Below are positions 11,568-23,640 of a stretch of DNA of 64,000 nt, piece after piece. Where the stretch lies: the NCBI GenBank assembly GCA_963693085.1, contig OY856409.1, positions 507,213,803-507,277,802 of the forward strand. The letters run 5' to 3'. The notes beneath the pieces are model-generated. The model was not told the origin of the DNA and did no database searches. It was given only the letters and a program-made list of their open reading frames with translations. Positions within the stretch are counted from its first letter, which is position 1, and every line of letters starts with the position of its first letter. The position numbers and the translations under genes are program-made. The stretch comes from Alisma plantago-aquatica (taxonomy: Eukaryota > Streptophyta > Magnoliopsida > Alismatales > Alismataceae).

Positions 11568-13144
11568 CTATCTATATAAACTATGTGTATCTTTAATGCT
11601 CAGATCCCATATCGAGTCTGAACCTCCTTCAAAATTCAAGAAAATTCTACGATTCCTTTCACGCCAGATATAAAAGAGCACAAAAACAACAGCAATCTTC
11701 GCTTCCCCTTTGAGCAAAAGAATGTCAGTTTTGGAGATAGGAAAAGAACCATAAGTGGAATTAAACTTCCTCCAGATAGCAACACTAAAACTGAATTTAA
11801 AGAATATGTGAGCAGCATCTTTAGCCTCCTCTTTGCAAAGGGTACAACTCGACACAAAACAGAAGCCCATTTTGTTCAAATAATCAACCGTAGGTAGCTT
11901 TTCCAAGAAAAACTTCCATAAGAAACAAGAACACCTCTTGGGAATCTTCCCTTTCCAAACCCACTCATACCACACCACACAAGGGCTTTGAATTCTAACT
12001 AGATTCCACGTGTCCTTCAATTTAAAGGAAGCAGACATCCCAACCAACAGGGAATCAACACTACCATTCGACCTAGGCAAACTTTTGAAGAAATTAGCAA
12101 GCTTTTCCGATCCTCTAAACGCAGGAACAAACCAATTCCCGTTACTGATGCAGCAACTAAGCTTCCTCCCCTCTTCATTCCCCATTCTAATCATCAGCTG
12201 CTTACAATCAAGCATATCTCACATCTTCTTACCAGCTGGAATCCAAGGATCCTTCCAAAGGTAGATGTCATCACCATTACCAACTATGAACTTCACATCG
12301 GGGATCAGTAAGTGTCTATGACTAAGAAGTTTCTTGAACATCCAAGTAAAATTAGCTTTGGCTTTAACCGACCAAATATAATCGCTTTCAAGGTACTTAC
12401 TATGCACCCATCGGACCCAGAGAGACTATTTATCCATTGCAATATTCCATAAATTCTTCACCACACCAGCCTTTGACCAGTCCTCCACCCTCCTAATACC
12501 CAGACCCCCTTCTTTCTTAGGCCTGCAGATATACTCCCAAGAAACAGTGTGAAGATGCTGCTTGTCTTCATTATCACCCCAAATGAAATCCCTCATCATC
12601 TTCTCAATAAGTAAAATCACAGATTTGGGAATAGGGAAAGCCGAAGTCCAGAAAATATGATACGAAGACAAAGTAGAGATAACCAGCTCAATTCTCCCAA
12701 CTTGAGATAAAAGCTTACATTTCCACATATCCAGCTTGCTTCTGATCTTGTCAAGAATAGGATTGCACATGGATTTCGTAATCCTACCAGTAAAAAGGGG
12801 AAAACCAAGGTACCTCGTAGGGAGAGAATAGATCTGAATGCTTAAACAACTGGAAATATCCCTTACCAAATCAGTGCTCGTACTTCTGCTAACAAAAAGC
12901 TGACTTTTCAAGTTATTCAATTTTAAACCAGAAATATCTTGGAAGACCTGAAAAACCTCCTTGATCGCAATAGCATTGCTCATATCAGCCTTAGTGAAAA
13001 GTAACAAATCATCAGCGAACACAATGTGGGACACCTTCACTTCCTTCTGAGCATGACCAGAAATAATACTGCCCTTAGACACATAAGAATTAATAAGAGC
13101 GCTAAAACCCTACATAGCTACCACAAACAAATAAGGGGCCAAAG
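11568..13144 (-). pseudogene. LINE ORF2, 3' half (RT end and zf-RVT domain)
   Basis: Reading from 13144 downwards, this continues the reverse transcriptase cut at 36662. The catalytic FADD box is in KVSHIVFADDLLLFTKAD (about 13020), followed by the RT thumb. A zinc-binding zf-RVT domain lies near the C terminus (about 11800-11970), with CSCFLWKFFLEKLPTVDYL, CTLCKEEAKDAAHIFF. All open pieces (13082-12426, 12407-12219, 12215-11568) are in the same frame, separated by three stops, one at about 13090 (TAG), one after DK near 12426 and one after GKKM near 12217. The frame ends at 11568, about 110 bases before the A-tail. Together with the 5' half ORF2 is close to 1,180 codons, normal for a plant L1. 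Confidence 0.9.
13140..13144 (+). other. Target site duplication CAAAG, left side of element D
   Basis: CAAAG here and at 36662-36666 flank element D exactly, at its TGTAAC and GTTACA ends. A perfect 5-bp duplication is standard for LTR retrotransposon integration and shows that D inserted as a whole into the LINE. Confidence 0.93.
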
Positions 13145-14029
13145 TGTAACATCCCTGACCTGGGTTATGCCTTAACCCTAGTGATTTTGCTTAAGCAAAG
13201 TTCATTAGATCCTTAAATTTATTTTGTGAAAAATAATTAAGGCTCATGAGGAACTTATGTTTCAATTTTGGTTCTATTTGAACAATATTGAAGCAATGTT
13301 TGCTTGTTTTGGACTAAAGTGCAAATTACCCAAGTTGAGGGGTTAACTTGCAAATTGCAGATGATAAGATGTTCTTATGATGTTGAAACATCATAAAAAT
13401 GAATATGATGTAGTATTATGGTTTCCACAAGCTTGGACACCAAGATTAAGCTTGTAAAGCAATCCTTGTGCATTAAAACCTAGTTTTGGTGTAATGTGCA
13501 GTTTACCCAAAATCTAGGGTTCAATATACAAATTACCACTTCAATAAGGTCCCTAATGTTTCTTGGCATCATGTAGAGCAAATAAAATGAGAGGGGCATC
13601 TCATTTGAATTAAGTTGGAGGAGAGAGAATCTTGATATTAAAATAATCAAGATTTAATCCTAATTGAAACCCTAATTTAATTTAGGGCAAAAATGAATGT
13701 ATTAATTAAAGAGCCTTCAACCAAAATGTTATTGGTTGATTTTGAATAAGGATGGACGTTCTTTTGCCAAGATAAGGAACGAAATTATCCAAAGGAGGTG
13801 AAACTCCACTCACCTTATCATAAAGGAAAGTAATTTCCACTCACATATGGGATATTAATATAATAAGCATTAAGGTGCTTATTTTCTTTTCCCTTAATTC
13901 ATGGATAATGGAAGGGAGTTCGGTGGGGATAGAGATTCCCTTGAATGCAAGAAACCAAGGGGGAAGTGGTGGCAACAATTTTGGAATTAAAAGACTTTTA
14001 TAAAGTATCTTCTCTCTCCTCAATTTTCT

Positions 14030-14037
14030 TATAAAAG
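14030..14037 (+). promoter_or_regulatory. Putative TATA box of LTR D
   Basis: TCTTATAAAAGTACC occurs here and at 21171-21178 in LTR2, after a CT-rich run (CTTCTCTCTCCTC). It is the best TATA candidate in the LTR and would place the transcription start near 14060. Confidence 0.45.
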
Positions 14038-14584
14038 TACCTTTTCCAAGCCAAATGAAAGGCTTTTACGACCCCACTTCTTCTCTTTGCTTGCAAAACC
14101 GACCAAGAAGGCTAAGGACAGCATGGAGCACGTCCCCAACCTGTTGGTAAGCCTTTGATCTTCGTTCTTCATGATTTCATGGTGAAAATCATAAAATAAT
14201 GTGTAATTCCTTCATTTCTTCACTCAATCTTCAATTCTAGCCGATCATTTCACTCCAAATCTTGAAGTTGAGCCTTGGAATATTTGGAGAAGCTCCATCC
14301 ACCATTATAGCCATGTATCTTGGAGCTTGGAGATCAGATTTGAGGTGGGTTTTATAACTCAAACCCTTAATCATTGATATTGCATCAATTCTCTATACTT
14401 TGTTGATTGATTTCTTCAATTTGATATACTCTTGTTTCTTTGCTGTAATTCCCATCAAGAACGGTTGCTGTTCTTGGTTGTTAGAAGGAAGGGGATGATG
14501 ACATCATCCTATATGCTTATCCAAAGAAAATTACCAAGCCAAACTGTTTTAATAGCCACTCCAAATCGTTTTAATTTGATTGGC

Positions 14585-15500
14585 TATGCGGTTTCAGCAA
14601 ACCGTTTAAGGGCAAACGGTTTGAAACCGTTTGGGAGCAAACGGTTTCAAAACTATTTGAGATGGTTGACCAAGCGTTGACCGTTTGGGATTCCTGTTCA
14701 TAATGATGTTGGTTGATAATACTACAAATTTGAGGGATTAACTCCAAAGTAATCGTGAGTTGAAGCCTAATCAATTAGGGAAACCTAATTGGATTAAGTG
14801 CTGATTTTTAATCTGATTTAATTGAACTTTTTGGGCAAACGGTCTCAAGACCATTTGAGTGAGTTGACCAAGTGTTGACCGTTTTGGATTACTGTTCCTA
14901 ATTATGTTGGTTAATGACTCACCAAATTTGATGGATTAATTCCAAACGAGTCATGAGTTGAAGGCTAATAAATTGGGCAAACCCTAATTGAAAACAATGT
15001 TGAAATTCCAATGAGTTAATTGGCGATTTTGGGTTGATTAGCCCAAACGGTTTCAAGACCGTTTGGGGGTCACCCCAAGACCGTTTGGAGGTCTGGGGTC
15101 AAGTATAGTTGATCAATTGAAGGTCCAAAGTACCAATCATATTGCAATGAAGTGTTGATTTGTTGATCAACTCGATAGACCAATCCATGATGATTTTTCA
15201 CTAAAGTCCAAAGGTTGGATGAGCCAAACGGTCTCAAGACCGTTTGGAGCTCATCCAAACGGTCTCAAGACCGTTTGGGGGTCACCCAAGACCGTTTGGA
15301 GGTCTAGGGGTGAGTATGGTTAAGTAATTGAAGATCCAATGTCACTAAGTTGAAGTGTAATCAATTGCTGATTTGGTGATCAATCCAATGATCCAAACCT
15401 TAATTGGATGGCTTGGATTTGAGTGATATGATGGGAAAACGGTCTCAAGACCGTTTGGAGGTCACCCAAATGACCTCAAGACCGTTTGGGGTCAGGTCAT
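14585..15500 (+). repeat. Array of AAACGGT/ACCGTTT palindromic repeats in LTR D1
   Basis: About eight imperfect copies of a 20-base palindrome of the form AAACGGTCTCAAGACCGTTT, several followed by GGGGGTCACCC or GGAGGTC. Spacing is irregular (tens to about 200 bases). The same array is at 21719-22660 in LTR2. The symmetry suggests a dimeric protein binding site or hairpin-forming RNA in the leader; this is inference. Confidence 0.8.
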
Positions 15501-16127
15501 ACCCAATTTGGATGAAAGTTCAATGGTTTCAAAGTAGCCAATCACACTTTGATTAGTGTTGTTGGATCATCGATTCCAAACGCTAATCCAATTGAATCAA
15601 ACCCTAATTGAGGACCAATTGAGGGTCAATTGAGGGTCAAGTCAGTTGAAGGTTGACCTATTAAACTCAATTGAAGTATGATTATAGGTCCAATTGATGA
15701 CTGGTTCCATGAATTCAATGATTGAAGGAATCAACATTGAAAACCCTAATTCAATTGGATACCCTATGTAATGGAGGTTCAATGTGATTGAATCTCTTGA
15801 GAATCAAGATGATGAATGATACATTGATCCAATGTTGATTAGTAATGATAATCAAAGAAGGTACAAAGGTTAAAACCCTAATAGTACCTAAGGGATTAGT
15901 GCCAATTAAGGGATGAATTCCTAATTGCTTATAGGGTCAATGACTTGATACACTATGTTAATCATAGTTGTATGTACTCAACTGAAGGGTGATATGACCT
16001 ATTCAAGTTTAGAAGTTGATAGCATGAATTCATACATGAATATGATTCATGTGGTGGTTAAGGGTTATGATCCTTAAGTAAAGAGATCATGAAACCTTAA
16101 ACATGAACATAAACCCTAATTGATAGG

Positions 16128-16345
16128 GTTATTGAACTCAAACCCTAGTTGAGGGTGTATCCTTATGAAACCCTTGTTGAGGGTGTATCCATGTGAAACC
16201 CTAACTGAGGGTGTATCCATGTGAAACCCTAATTGAGGGTGATTTCATGAGAAACCCTAATTGGGAATGATTAGCAAACCTTGAATATGGGAAACGTGAT
16301 ATGAAACCCTAATGAAGGGTGATGCTATATGTAATCCCTATTCTA
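16128..16345 (+). repeat. AAACCCTA-type minisatellite in LTR D1
   Basis: Six or seven imperfect units of about 30 bases containing AAACCCTAATTGAGGGT and often GTATCCATGTG. Each unit has ACCCT and AGGGT arms, so it can fold. It resembles but is not plant telomeric repeat (TTTAGGG). The LTR2 copy is at 34256-34470. Confidence 0.75.
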
Positions 16346-16433
16346 AAGAAGGGAGATGGTGTGTGAAACCCTAAACCCTAATAAAAGAATAGAATTCATA
16401 CTTGAATATGATTCAAGAGGTGAACTCCTACAA

Positions 16434-16545
16434 CACGACCGTGCAAGGTATCACGGCCGTGGTAGATTCACTTTGCACGACCGTGCAAGGTAGCACGGCC
16501 GTGGTGACTTTCTTTGCACGGCCGTTCATGGTTGCACGGCCGTGG
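16434..16545 (+). repeat. CACGGCCGTG palindrome cluster in LTR D1
   Basis: Six copies of CACGGCCGTG or one-base variants (CACGACCGTG, CACGGCCGTT) occur in about 110 bases, grouped as three pairs each separated by roughly 10 bases. The cluster is duplicated at 34575-34690 in LTR2. It is far more GC-rich and CpG-rich than its surroundings. Confidence 0.8.
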
Positions 16546-18521
16546 TGCTCTATGATTGACTTAAAGTTGATTTGAAAGTGACCTAATATGGTCGTATACC
16601 TTGATGTGTTATAAGTCCAATATAATTGGATGAAGGATACATGGGATATGTGATGGGAAACCCTAATCCTGATAAAGGAATAAGGGTGATACCCTTGAAA
16701 TAATGATACATTTGTTTTGCATGGTGTTGATAGATAATTGATGTACTGCTATCATATGTGCTAACCATGCAGCTATCATGAGATGATGAGCATAGCCAGG
16801 TATGAGCTATGATGTGTTATTAGTTCGAATTTGTTTATTTGGGCCTTGTGTGCCATAATATACCTTGTTGCCTAGTAAGAGGTAGCAAGAGAGTTAATGG
16901 GCCTCAAGTGACATGATGGATGCTTGTGCAGAAAGTATCATACTTACCTTGGTCAGATGACCTAAAGGTGTTAATTACCTGAGAAAGTGGTAACAGTGCT
17001 CAGGTGATGAGCTAAGGGTTTGAATACCCAGGATTACATGGTTATTGTGTTGAAATGAGGGATTAAGATCCCAATGTATTACACAGATTAAGAAGTATAT
17101 TGCTGAAAATAAGTACATATTTCTTTATAGAATTTGTGTTAATAAGTTATGTTTGAAAACTTGGCTGATGCTAAAATAATATGACAATGTACTTAATTAA
17201 TCAACTGAAATCTATTCATGTAGTGCTCTGACCATAGATCCATCATCGTCAGAAGCAGGTGATGGTGAAATAGGTTTTCCAGAAGGATCTCTTGGAGTAC
17301 GTATATTCTAAATATATGAGGGTAAATGGGAGAAAATATACGCACGTCCGGATTTGAGGAAATTGAGGGAAAGGTTAATAACAAACCTCTCAATTACTCA
17401 GGATTTCGGGAGGTATGTATCACAAATCTCCCGAGGATACCGGGTTGATGGGGGTAAAACTCTCGATCTCAAAGAGAGTGCAGTTGAGGCTGTAACTCTA
17501 TAGCTAGACACCACTATACCCTGGCAAGCTATTTTAGCAGAGACACGAAATGTCCTGTAGGTTCTCTCGCACTGACCGAGAGGTAGTGAGGTCATGGGAA
17601 CCCAACTCTTCCTTGACCTTGTATGGTACCGATTTCGACTCCTAAAAGTGGTCGGTTGGATTATGAGGGGTATACCTCATCTCCTCAGAGCTTAAGTTAT
17701 GATTGTAAAATGTAATCAGCCGAGTAGCGTATTTGCATAAGTTGAAATATGAGAATCACCGGTTGATGTTATCCTTCTTAGCATGTTCTAGATGCATACA
17801 TGTTATTCGTGTTATTCAATTCTTTGTTGAATAGTGACATGCTGCTTAATCAAGTTATAGCTGATATACTTGCATAAGAATGTTGCTCTAAACTACATAG
17901 ATATTGAGTTATCTGCTGTTGATTACATATGATTCCACTGTTCAGTTTATTTCCATTAAACTACAATAACAATGTTTTCGGCGAAGAGTTATATCTCTCG
18001 CTGGGGCAATTTACATATTGTCTCACCCCCGTGGGATCAACATTTTTTTTAGGTAACCGCCGACGAAAAGGCAAGGAACCTATTACAGAGGAAGAGCAGT
18101 AGCAGCAGTAGTAGGGACAGCAGTAAATCCCAGGTGGGGATATGAGCTGTCAAGTTGTGTATAGATAGTCCTATGAGTCGTCTCTGTACTCTCGGGTCCT
18201 AGGAGTAATGTTTTGAAGATTCGATCTGAGATTTTGTCTTTAAGCCTCGAGGGTTTTATACTACCTGTGTACAGTTAAGACAGAGTAGTTGATGTTTGTA
18301 TTCCTCGAGAAGTAATAGTACATGAGATGTATATATGAACCAGGATGTAAGGTTTTACTTTGGTTCTGAATGAAAGAGTTTTCCTGTGAATGGATCTCTT
18401 TGCAAATGGTTTTAATTTTCACTGATTTTTGCTAATCCGCTGCAACTGATTTGCTTCCGCATGTTTTATTATTGTTAATGACACTTGTTATCTTAATGAT
18501 GACGTTTGCCGTTACAATTAG

Positions 18522-18533
18522 TGGTATTAGAGC
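18522..18533 (+). other. Primer binding site of element D (tRNA-iMet type)
   Basis: TGGTATTAGAGC, five bases after the LTR end, differs at one position from TGGTATCAGAGC. It confirms the plus orientation and the LTR1 boundary. Confidence 0.85.
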
Positions 18534-18648
18534 GCTAGGTTCGCTGAGTCTATAGAGACATAGGATTTAGGTTGTTGAGTCTGTTCTAGTGCTTTCCAGT
18601 TTATCTGATAAGTATCTTCTGCTCATATAGGAGGAGAATAACTTAAAG

Positions 18649-19983
18649 ATGTCTAGACAACACGATGAACATGCTGCTGAGAGCAGCGTACCTGCACTAG
18701 GAGAAGGTGCAAGGGGTCAGGATAGGGAGGAACCTGTACCTGAACAACCCCAGTTCAACCAAGTTGACATGGGGAACCCAGCCTTTCAGACCATGTTTGG
18801 ACAATTCATGGCTGCCATGACCCATATGACAGATAGAATGCCAATGCCTGCACCAAGAGCACCGGTCCATGATGAAAGACATGGAGCTGGAAAGACCTTT
18901 GAACGGCTTAGAAGGGTAGGAGCCACAGAATATGCTGGTATAGCTGACCTAGCAGATGCTGACATGTGGCTGACTCAGCTTGAGAAAGCCTTCAGAATCC
19001 TTATGATTCCTGAAGATGAGAAGGTGAGACATGCTGTTTATCTATTAAAAGGGAGTGCCGGGCACTGGTGGGCCATTGAAGAAGGCAAGAGACCTGGAAT
19101 TGAGGTCGGATGGGGTGAATTCCGATGGGAATTTGTCACTAGATACTTTCCAAAAATGTATCTAGATGAGAAGATCTCTCAATTTGAGAGAATTAGGCAA
19201 GGTTTAATGAACATTAGCGAGTATGAGGCTAAGTTCATGGAGTTATTGCGGTTTTGTCCGCATATGGCATCTACAAATGAGGAGAGGATTCGGCGCTTTG
19301 AGAAAGGGTTGAACGCTGAATTGACCACTCCGGTGTCTGCTTTGGAGAACCGGGAGAGGTTCACTACCTTTGTAGAGTCGGTAAGACGAATAGAGAAGTC
19401 TGTGATTGAGAAAAGACAGACCAAGGGTAAGAAAGAGTACCCACAGTTCCAAGAACGGAGTTCTGGAAGTTTTAAGAAACTGAGGTATTCCGTGCCTACA
19501 CCGCCACCAAGGTTTAATACCCAGACGTAGTGGACATCAAGTAAGGGTAGAGATCGTGGTTTACCACCGAGGAGAGCTCCTAGCACAACATCGACATCGG
19601 TGACAGGACCACTTAGACAGAGTTTAGAAAATTTTAACTGCTACAAATGTGGAAGGGCAGGACATCTGAAGAGAGATTGCCCTGAAAGAGTAAGTAATGT
19701 GACTCAACCACCGAGGCAGAGTCAACAAGGCTCGCAGACACGACAGTTTCCAAGTGACGCAAGAGGACGTGGACAAGCGTCCCAAGCTGGATCGTCCGTA
19801 CCCAACAATCAGGCCCAGGGTCAACAAGCAACGGCTAGATTCTATGCTATGAATCAGCCTGAAGCAGTAGTCAACCCTCGGGTTGTGACAGGTCAGATGG
19901 AGTTATTTGATTCTGATTATTCTACATCCTGCTTCGTATTTGTGTTAATTAGCCTTGGTGCTATGCACTCTTTTATCACTTGA
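18649..19983 (+). pseudogene. gag-protease frame of element D
   Basis: One frame of 444 codons with a single in-frame TAG at 19528-19530. Gag would form the retrotransposon particle. The N terminus is polar; the retrotransposon gag domain is around residues 85-215 (WLTQLEKAF, AVYLLKGSAGHWW, FVTRYFPKMYLDEKISQFER, ISEYEAKF). The CCHC zinc knuckle is CYKCGRAGHLKRDC at about residue 331. The frame then enters the protease, but the catalytic DSG is replaced: the text reads LISLGAMHSFIT where the family has LxDSGATHSFI, and the frame stops just after. The start at 18649 follows the PBS by about 115 bases and gives the longest frame. A read-through of the TAG would be needed for the zinc knuckle. 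Only gag is near-intact. Confidence 0.88.
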
Positions 19984-20106
19984 GAAGTGATTCATGACTG
20001 CAATTTAATTGTCAGTCATAGAGTAGACAGTTTGCTGCTAGAAACACCCTTGTTGGGATCTGTTGTACTATAGAAAGAGTGTTCTTCTTGCAATCTTCCT
20101 TTTTCG

Positions 20107-20235
20107 AGATTTGGAAAGAAGGGAAAGTTAGCTACTAGATTTATGGATCCTTACCCAATCATTGGGAGGATTGGAAAGGTAACCTATAAGTTAGGGGAAG
20201 AGATGAGAAAGAAATATCCTTCTCTATTCTCTTAA
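20107..20235 (+). pseudogene. Integrase C-terminal remnant of element D
   Basis: A 42-residue open stretch reads KLATRFMDPYPIIGRIGKVT, the conserved KLxPRFxGPYxIxxRIGxVAY of gypsy integrase C termini, and ends with a stop. It lies about 120 bases after the end of the gag-protease frame, so about 3 kb of protease, RT, RNase H and integrase coding sequence has been deleted between them. Confidence 0.8.
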
Positions 20236-20254
20236 GTGATTTTGGGGACGAAAT

Positions 20255-20275
20255 CCTTATAAGGGGTGGATAATT
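20255..20275 (+). other. Polypurine tract of element D
   Basis: AAGGGGTGGA with flanking TTATAAGG, just before the TGTAAC start of LTR2, preceded by the typical GGGGACGAAATCC sequence. It would prime plus-strand DNA synthesis and marks the internal/LTR2 boundary. Confidence 0.7.
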
Positions 20276-23188
20276 TGTAACATCCATGACCTGGGTTATG
20301 CCTTAACCCTAGGGGTTTTGCTTAAGCAAAGTTCATTATATCCTTAAATTTATTTTGTGAAAAATAATTAAGGCTCATGAGGAACTTATGTTTCAATTTT
20401 GGTTCTATTTGAACAATATTGAAGCAATGTTTGCTTGTTTTGGACTAAAGTGCAAATTACCCAAGTTGAGGGGTTAACTTGCAAATTGCACATGATAAGA
20501 TGTTCTTCTGATGTTGAGACATCATAAGAATGAATATGATGTAGTATTATGGTTTCCACAAGCTTGGACACCAAGATTAAGCTTGTAAAGCAATCCTTGT
20601 GCATTAAAACCTAGTTTTGGTGTAATGTGCAATTTACCCAAGATCTAGGGTTCAATATACAAATTACCACTTCAATAAGGTCCCTAATGTTTTTTGGAAT
20701 CATGTAGAGCAAAGAAAATGAGAGTGGCATCTCATTTGAATTAAGTTGGAGGAGAGAGAATCTTGATATTAAAATAATCAAGACTTAATCCTAATTGAAA
20801 CTCTAATTTAATTTAGGGCAAAAATGAATGTATTAATTAAAGAGCCTTCAACCAAAATGTTATTGGTTTATTTTGAATAAGTATGGACGTTCTTTTGCCA
20901 AGATAAGGAACGAAAATATCTAAAGGAGGTGAAACTCCACTCACCTTATCATAAAGGAAAGTAATTTCCACTCACATATGGGATATTAATATAATAAGCA
21001 TTAAGGTGCTTATTTTCTTTTCCCTTAATTCATGGATAATGGAAGGGAGTTCGGTGGGGATAGAGATTCCCTTGCATGCAAGAAACCAAGGGGGAAGTGG
21101 TGGCAACAATTTTGGAATTAAAAGACTTTTATAAAGTATCTTCTCTCTCCTCAATTTTCTTATAAAAGTACCTTTTCCAAGCCAAATGAAAGGCTTTTAC
21201 GACCCCACTTCTTCTCTTTGCTTGCAAAACCGACCAAGAAGCCTAAGGACAGCAGGGAGCACGTCCCCAACCTGTTGGTAAGCCTTTGATATTCGTTCTT
21301 CATGATTTCATGGTGAAAATCATAAAATAATGTGTAATTCCTTCATTTCTTCACTCAATCTTCAATTCTAGCCGATCATTTCACTCCAAATCTTGAAGTT
21401 GAGCCTTGGAATATTTGGAGAAGCTCCATCCACCATTAGAGCCGTGTATCTTGGAGCTTGGAGATCAGATTTGAGGCGGGTTTTATAACTCAAACCCTTA
21501 ATCATTGATATTGCATCAGTTCTCTATACTTTGTTGATTGATTTCTTCAATTTGATATACTCTTCTTTCTTTGCTGCAATTCCCATCAAGAACGGTTGCT
21601 GTTCTTGGTTGTTCGAAGGAAGGGGATGATGACATCATCCTAGATGCTTATCCAAAGAAAATTACCAAGCCAAACTGTTTTAATAGCCACTCCAAATCGT
21701 TTTAATTTGATTGGCTATGCGGTTTCAGCAAACCGTTTAAGGGCAAACGGTTTGAAACCGTTTGGGAGAAAACGGTTTCAAAACCGTTTGAGATGGTTGA
21801 CCAATCATTGACCGTTTGGGATTCCTGTTCATAATGATGTTGGTTGATAATCCTACAAATTTGAGGGATTAACTCCAAAGTAATCGTGAGTTGAAGCCTA
21901 ATCAATTAGGGAAACCTAATTGGATTAAGTGCTGATTTTTAATCTGATTTAATTGAACTTTTTGGGCAAACGGTCTCAAGACCATTTGAGTGAGTTGACC
22001 AAGCATTGACCGTTTGGTATTACTGTTCCTAATTATGTTGGTTAATGACTCACCAAATTTGATGGATTAATTCCAAACGAGTCATGAGTTGAAGGCTAAT
22101 CAATTGGGCAAACCCTAATTGAAAACAGTGTTGAAATTCCAATGAGTTAATTGGAGATTTTGGGTTGATTAGCCCAAACGGTTTGAAGACCGTTTGGGGA
22201 TCACCCAAATGGTCTCAAGACCGTTTGGGGGTCACCCCAAGACCGTTTGGAGGTCTGAGGTCAAGTATAGTTGATCAAATGAAGGTCCAAAGGTACCAAT
22301 CATATTGCAATGAAGTGTTGCTTTGTTGATCAACTCGATAGACCAATCCATGATGATTTTTCACTAAAGTCCAAAGGTTGGATGAGCCAAACGGTCTCAA
22401 GACCGTTTGGATCTCATCCAAACGGTCTCAAGACCGTTTGGGGGTTACCCAAGACCGTTTGGAGGTCTAGGGTTGAGTATGGTTAAGCAATTGAAGATCC
22501 AATGTCACTAAGTTGAAGTGTAATCAATTGTTGATTTGGTGATCAATCCAATGATCCAAAACTTAATTGGATGGCTTGGATTTGAGTGATATGATGGGCA
22601 AACGGTCTCAATACCGTTTGGAGGTCACCCAAACGACCTCAAGACCGTTTGGGGTTAGGTCATACCCAATTTGGATGAAAGTTCAATGGTTTCAAAGTAA
22701 CCAATCACACTTTGATTAGTGTTGTTGGATCATCGATTCCAAACGCTAATCCAATTGAATCAAACCCTAATTGAGGACCAATTGAGGGTCAATTGAGGGT
22801 CAATTCAGTTGAAGGTTGACCTATTAAACTCCATTGAAGTTTGATTATAGGTCCAATTGATGACTGGTTCCATGAATTCAATGATTGAAGGAATCAACAT
22901 TGAAAACCCTAATTCAATTGGATACCCTATGTAATGGACGTCCAATGCGATTGAATCTCTTGAGAATCAAGATGATGAATGATCCATTGATCCAATGTTG
23001 ATTAGTAATGATAATCAAAGAAGGTACAAAGGTTGAAACCCTAATAGTACCTAAGGGATTAGTGCCAATTAAGGGATGAATTCCTAACTGCTTATAGGGT
23101 CAATGACTTGATACACTATGTTAATCATAGTTGTATGTACTCAACTGAAGGGTGATATGACCTATTCAAGTTTAGAAGTTGATAGCAT
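20276..23188 (+). repeat. LTR2 of element D, first part
   Basis: Matches 13145-16040 of LTR1 with scattered substitutions and one indel at 22200 where an extra AAATGGTCTCAAGACCGTTT palindrome unit is present. It is cut at 23188 by the CACTA element; the rest is 34171-36661. It repeats the TATA box (21171) and the ACCGTTT palindrome array (21719-22660). Confidence 0.93.
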
Positions 23189-23203
23189 CACTACTACAGA
23201 AAT
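23189..23203 (+). repeat. Left terminal inverted repeat of CACTA element E
   Basis: CACTACTACAGAAAT pairs with the right end at 34153-34167, which reads CACTACTACAAAAAC on the minus strand. The first ten bases are identical. Confidence 0.93.
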
Positions 23204-23204
23204 A

Positions 23205-23640
23205 GCATTCAGTGTCGCTTTTCTGGGAGTCGGTTATTAAGGAAAACCGACGCCTATCATATAAGGCGTCGGTTGTTTAAGAAAACCGACGTCTATATTC
23301 GAAGACCAGCCAGACACGGGTACCGCTTTGTATTAAGCGTCGGTTGTTTATAAAAAACCGACGCTTAAAGTCGCCCGCGAAATCCATTTTTCGATAAAAA
23401 AAATAGTGTCATTGTCAGCGTCGGTTATATACCTAGAAAACCGACGCCTATGTGCGATGAAAATTTGCGCCAAAAATGTCACTTTCAGCGTCGGTTATCC
23501 TTGTATAACCGACGCTGAAGGTGGTTCCCGCCAAACATTTTCATGAAAATATCGTCCAATTGGACGTCGGTTGTTGCAAACAACTGACGCTAAAGCTGTT
23601 TAGGCGTCGGTTGTTGTAAACAACCGACGCTATTTGGGAA
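23205..23640. repeat. Left subterminal repeats of CACTA element E
   Basis: About ten copies of the core GCGTCGGTT in both orientations, often as facing pairs with short loops (GGCGTCGGTT then AACCGACGCC). In En/Spm elements such subterminal repeats are bound by the accessory TNPA-type protein; the same role here is inference. Confidence 0.85.

Larger units (their letters stand above)
13145..18516 (+). repeat. LTR1 of element D (5.4 kb)
   Basis: The sequence runs from TGTAACATCC to GCCGTTACA and matches the two parts of LTR2 with only scattered differences, so the insertion is fairly young compared with element A. It contains a TATA box at 14030, an array of AAACGGT...ACCGTTT palindromes (14585-15500), a block of repeated AAACCCTAATTGAGGGT units (16128-16345), and CACGGCCGTG palindromes (16434-16545). 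The segment from the TATA box to the LTR end is about 4.5 kb, meaning a very long R/U5. Short ORFs inside it are not supported as genes. Confidence 0.93.

Noticed and set aside
14585..15500. CRISPR-like repeat array
   Set aside because: Repeats are palindromic but irregularly spaced and imperfect, and lie in a plant LTR with a second copy in LTR2. No cas genes or bacterial context.
16128..16390. Interstitial telomere repeat
   Set aside because: Units contain AAACCCTA but are about 30 bases long with complementary arms; they are part of the D LTR and occur identically in LTR2.
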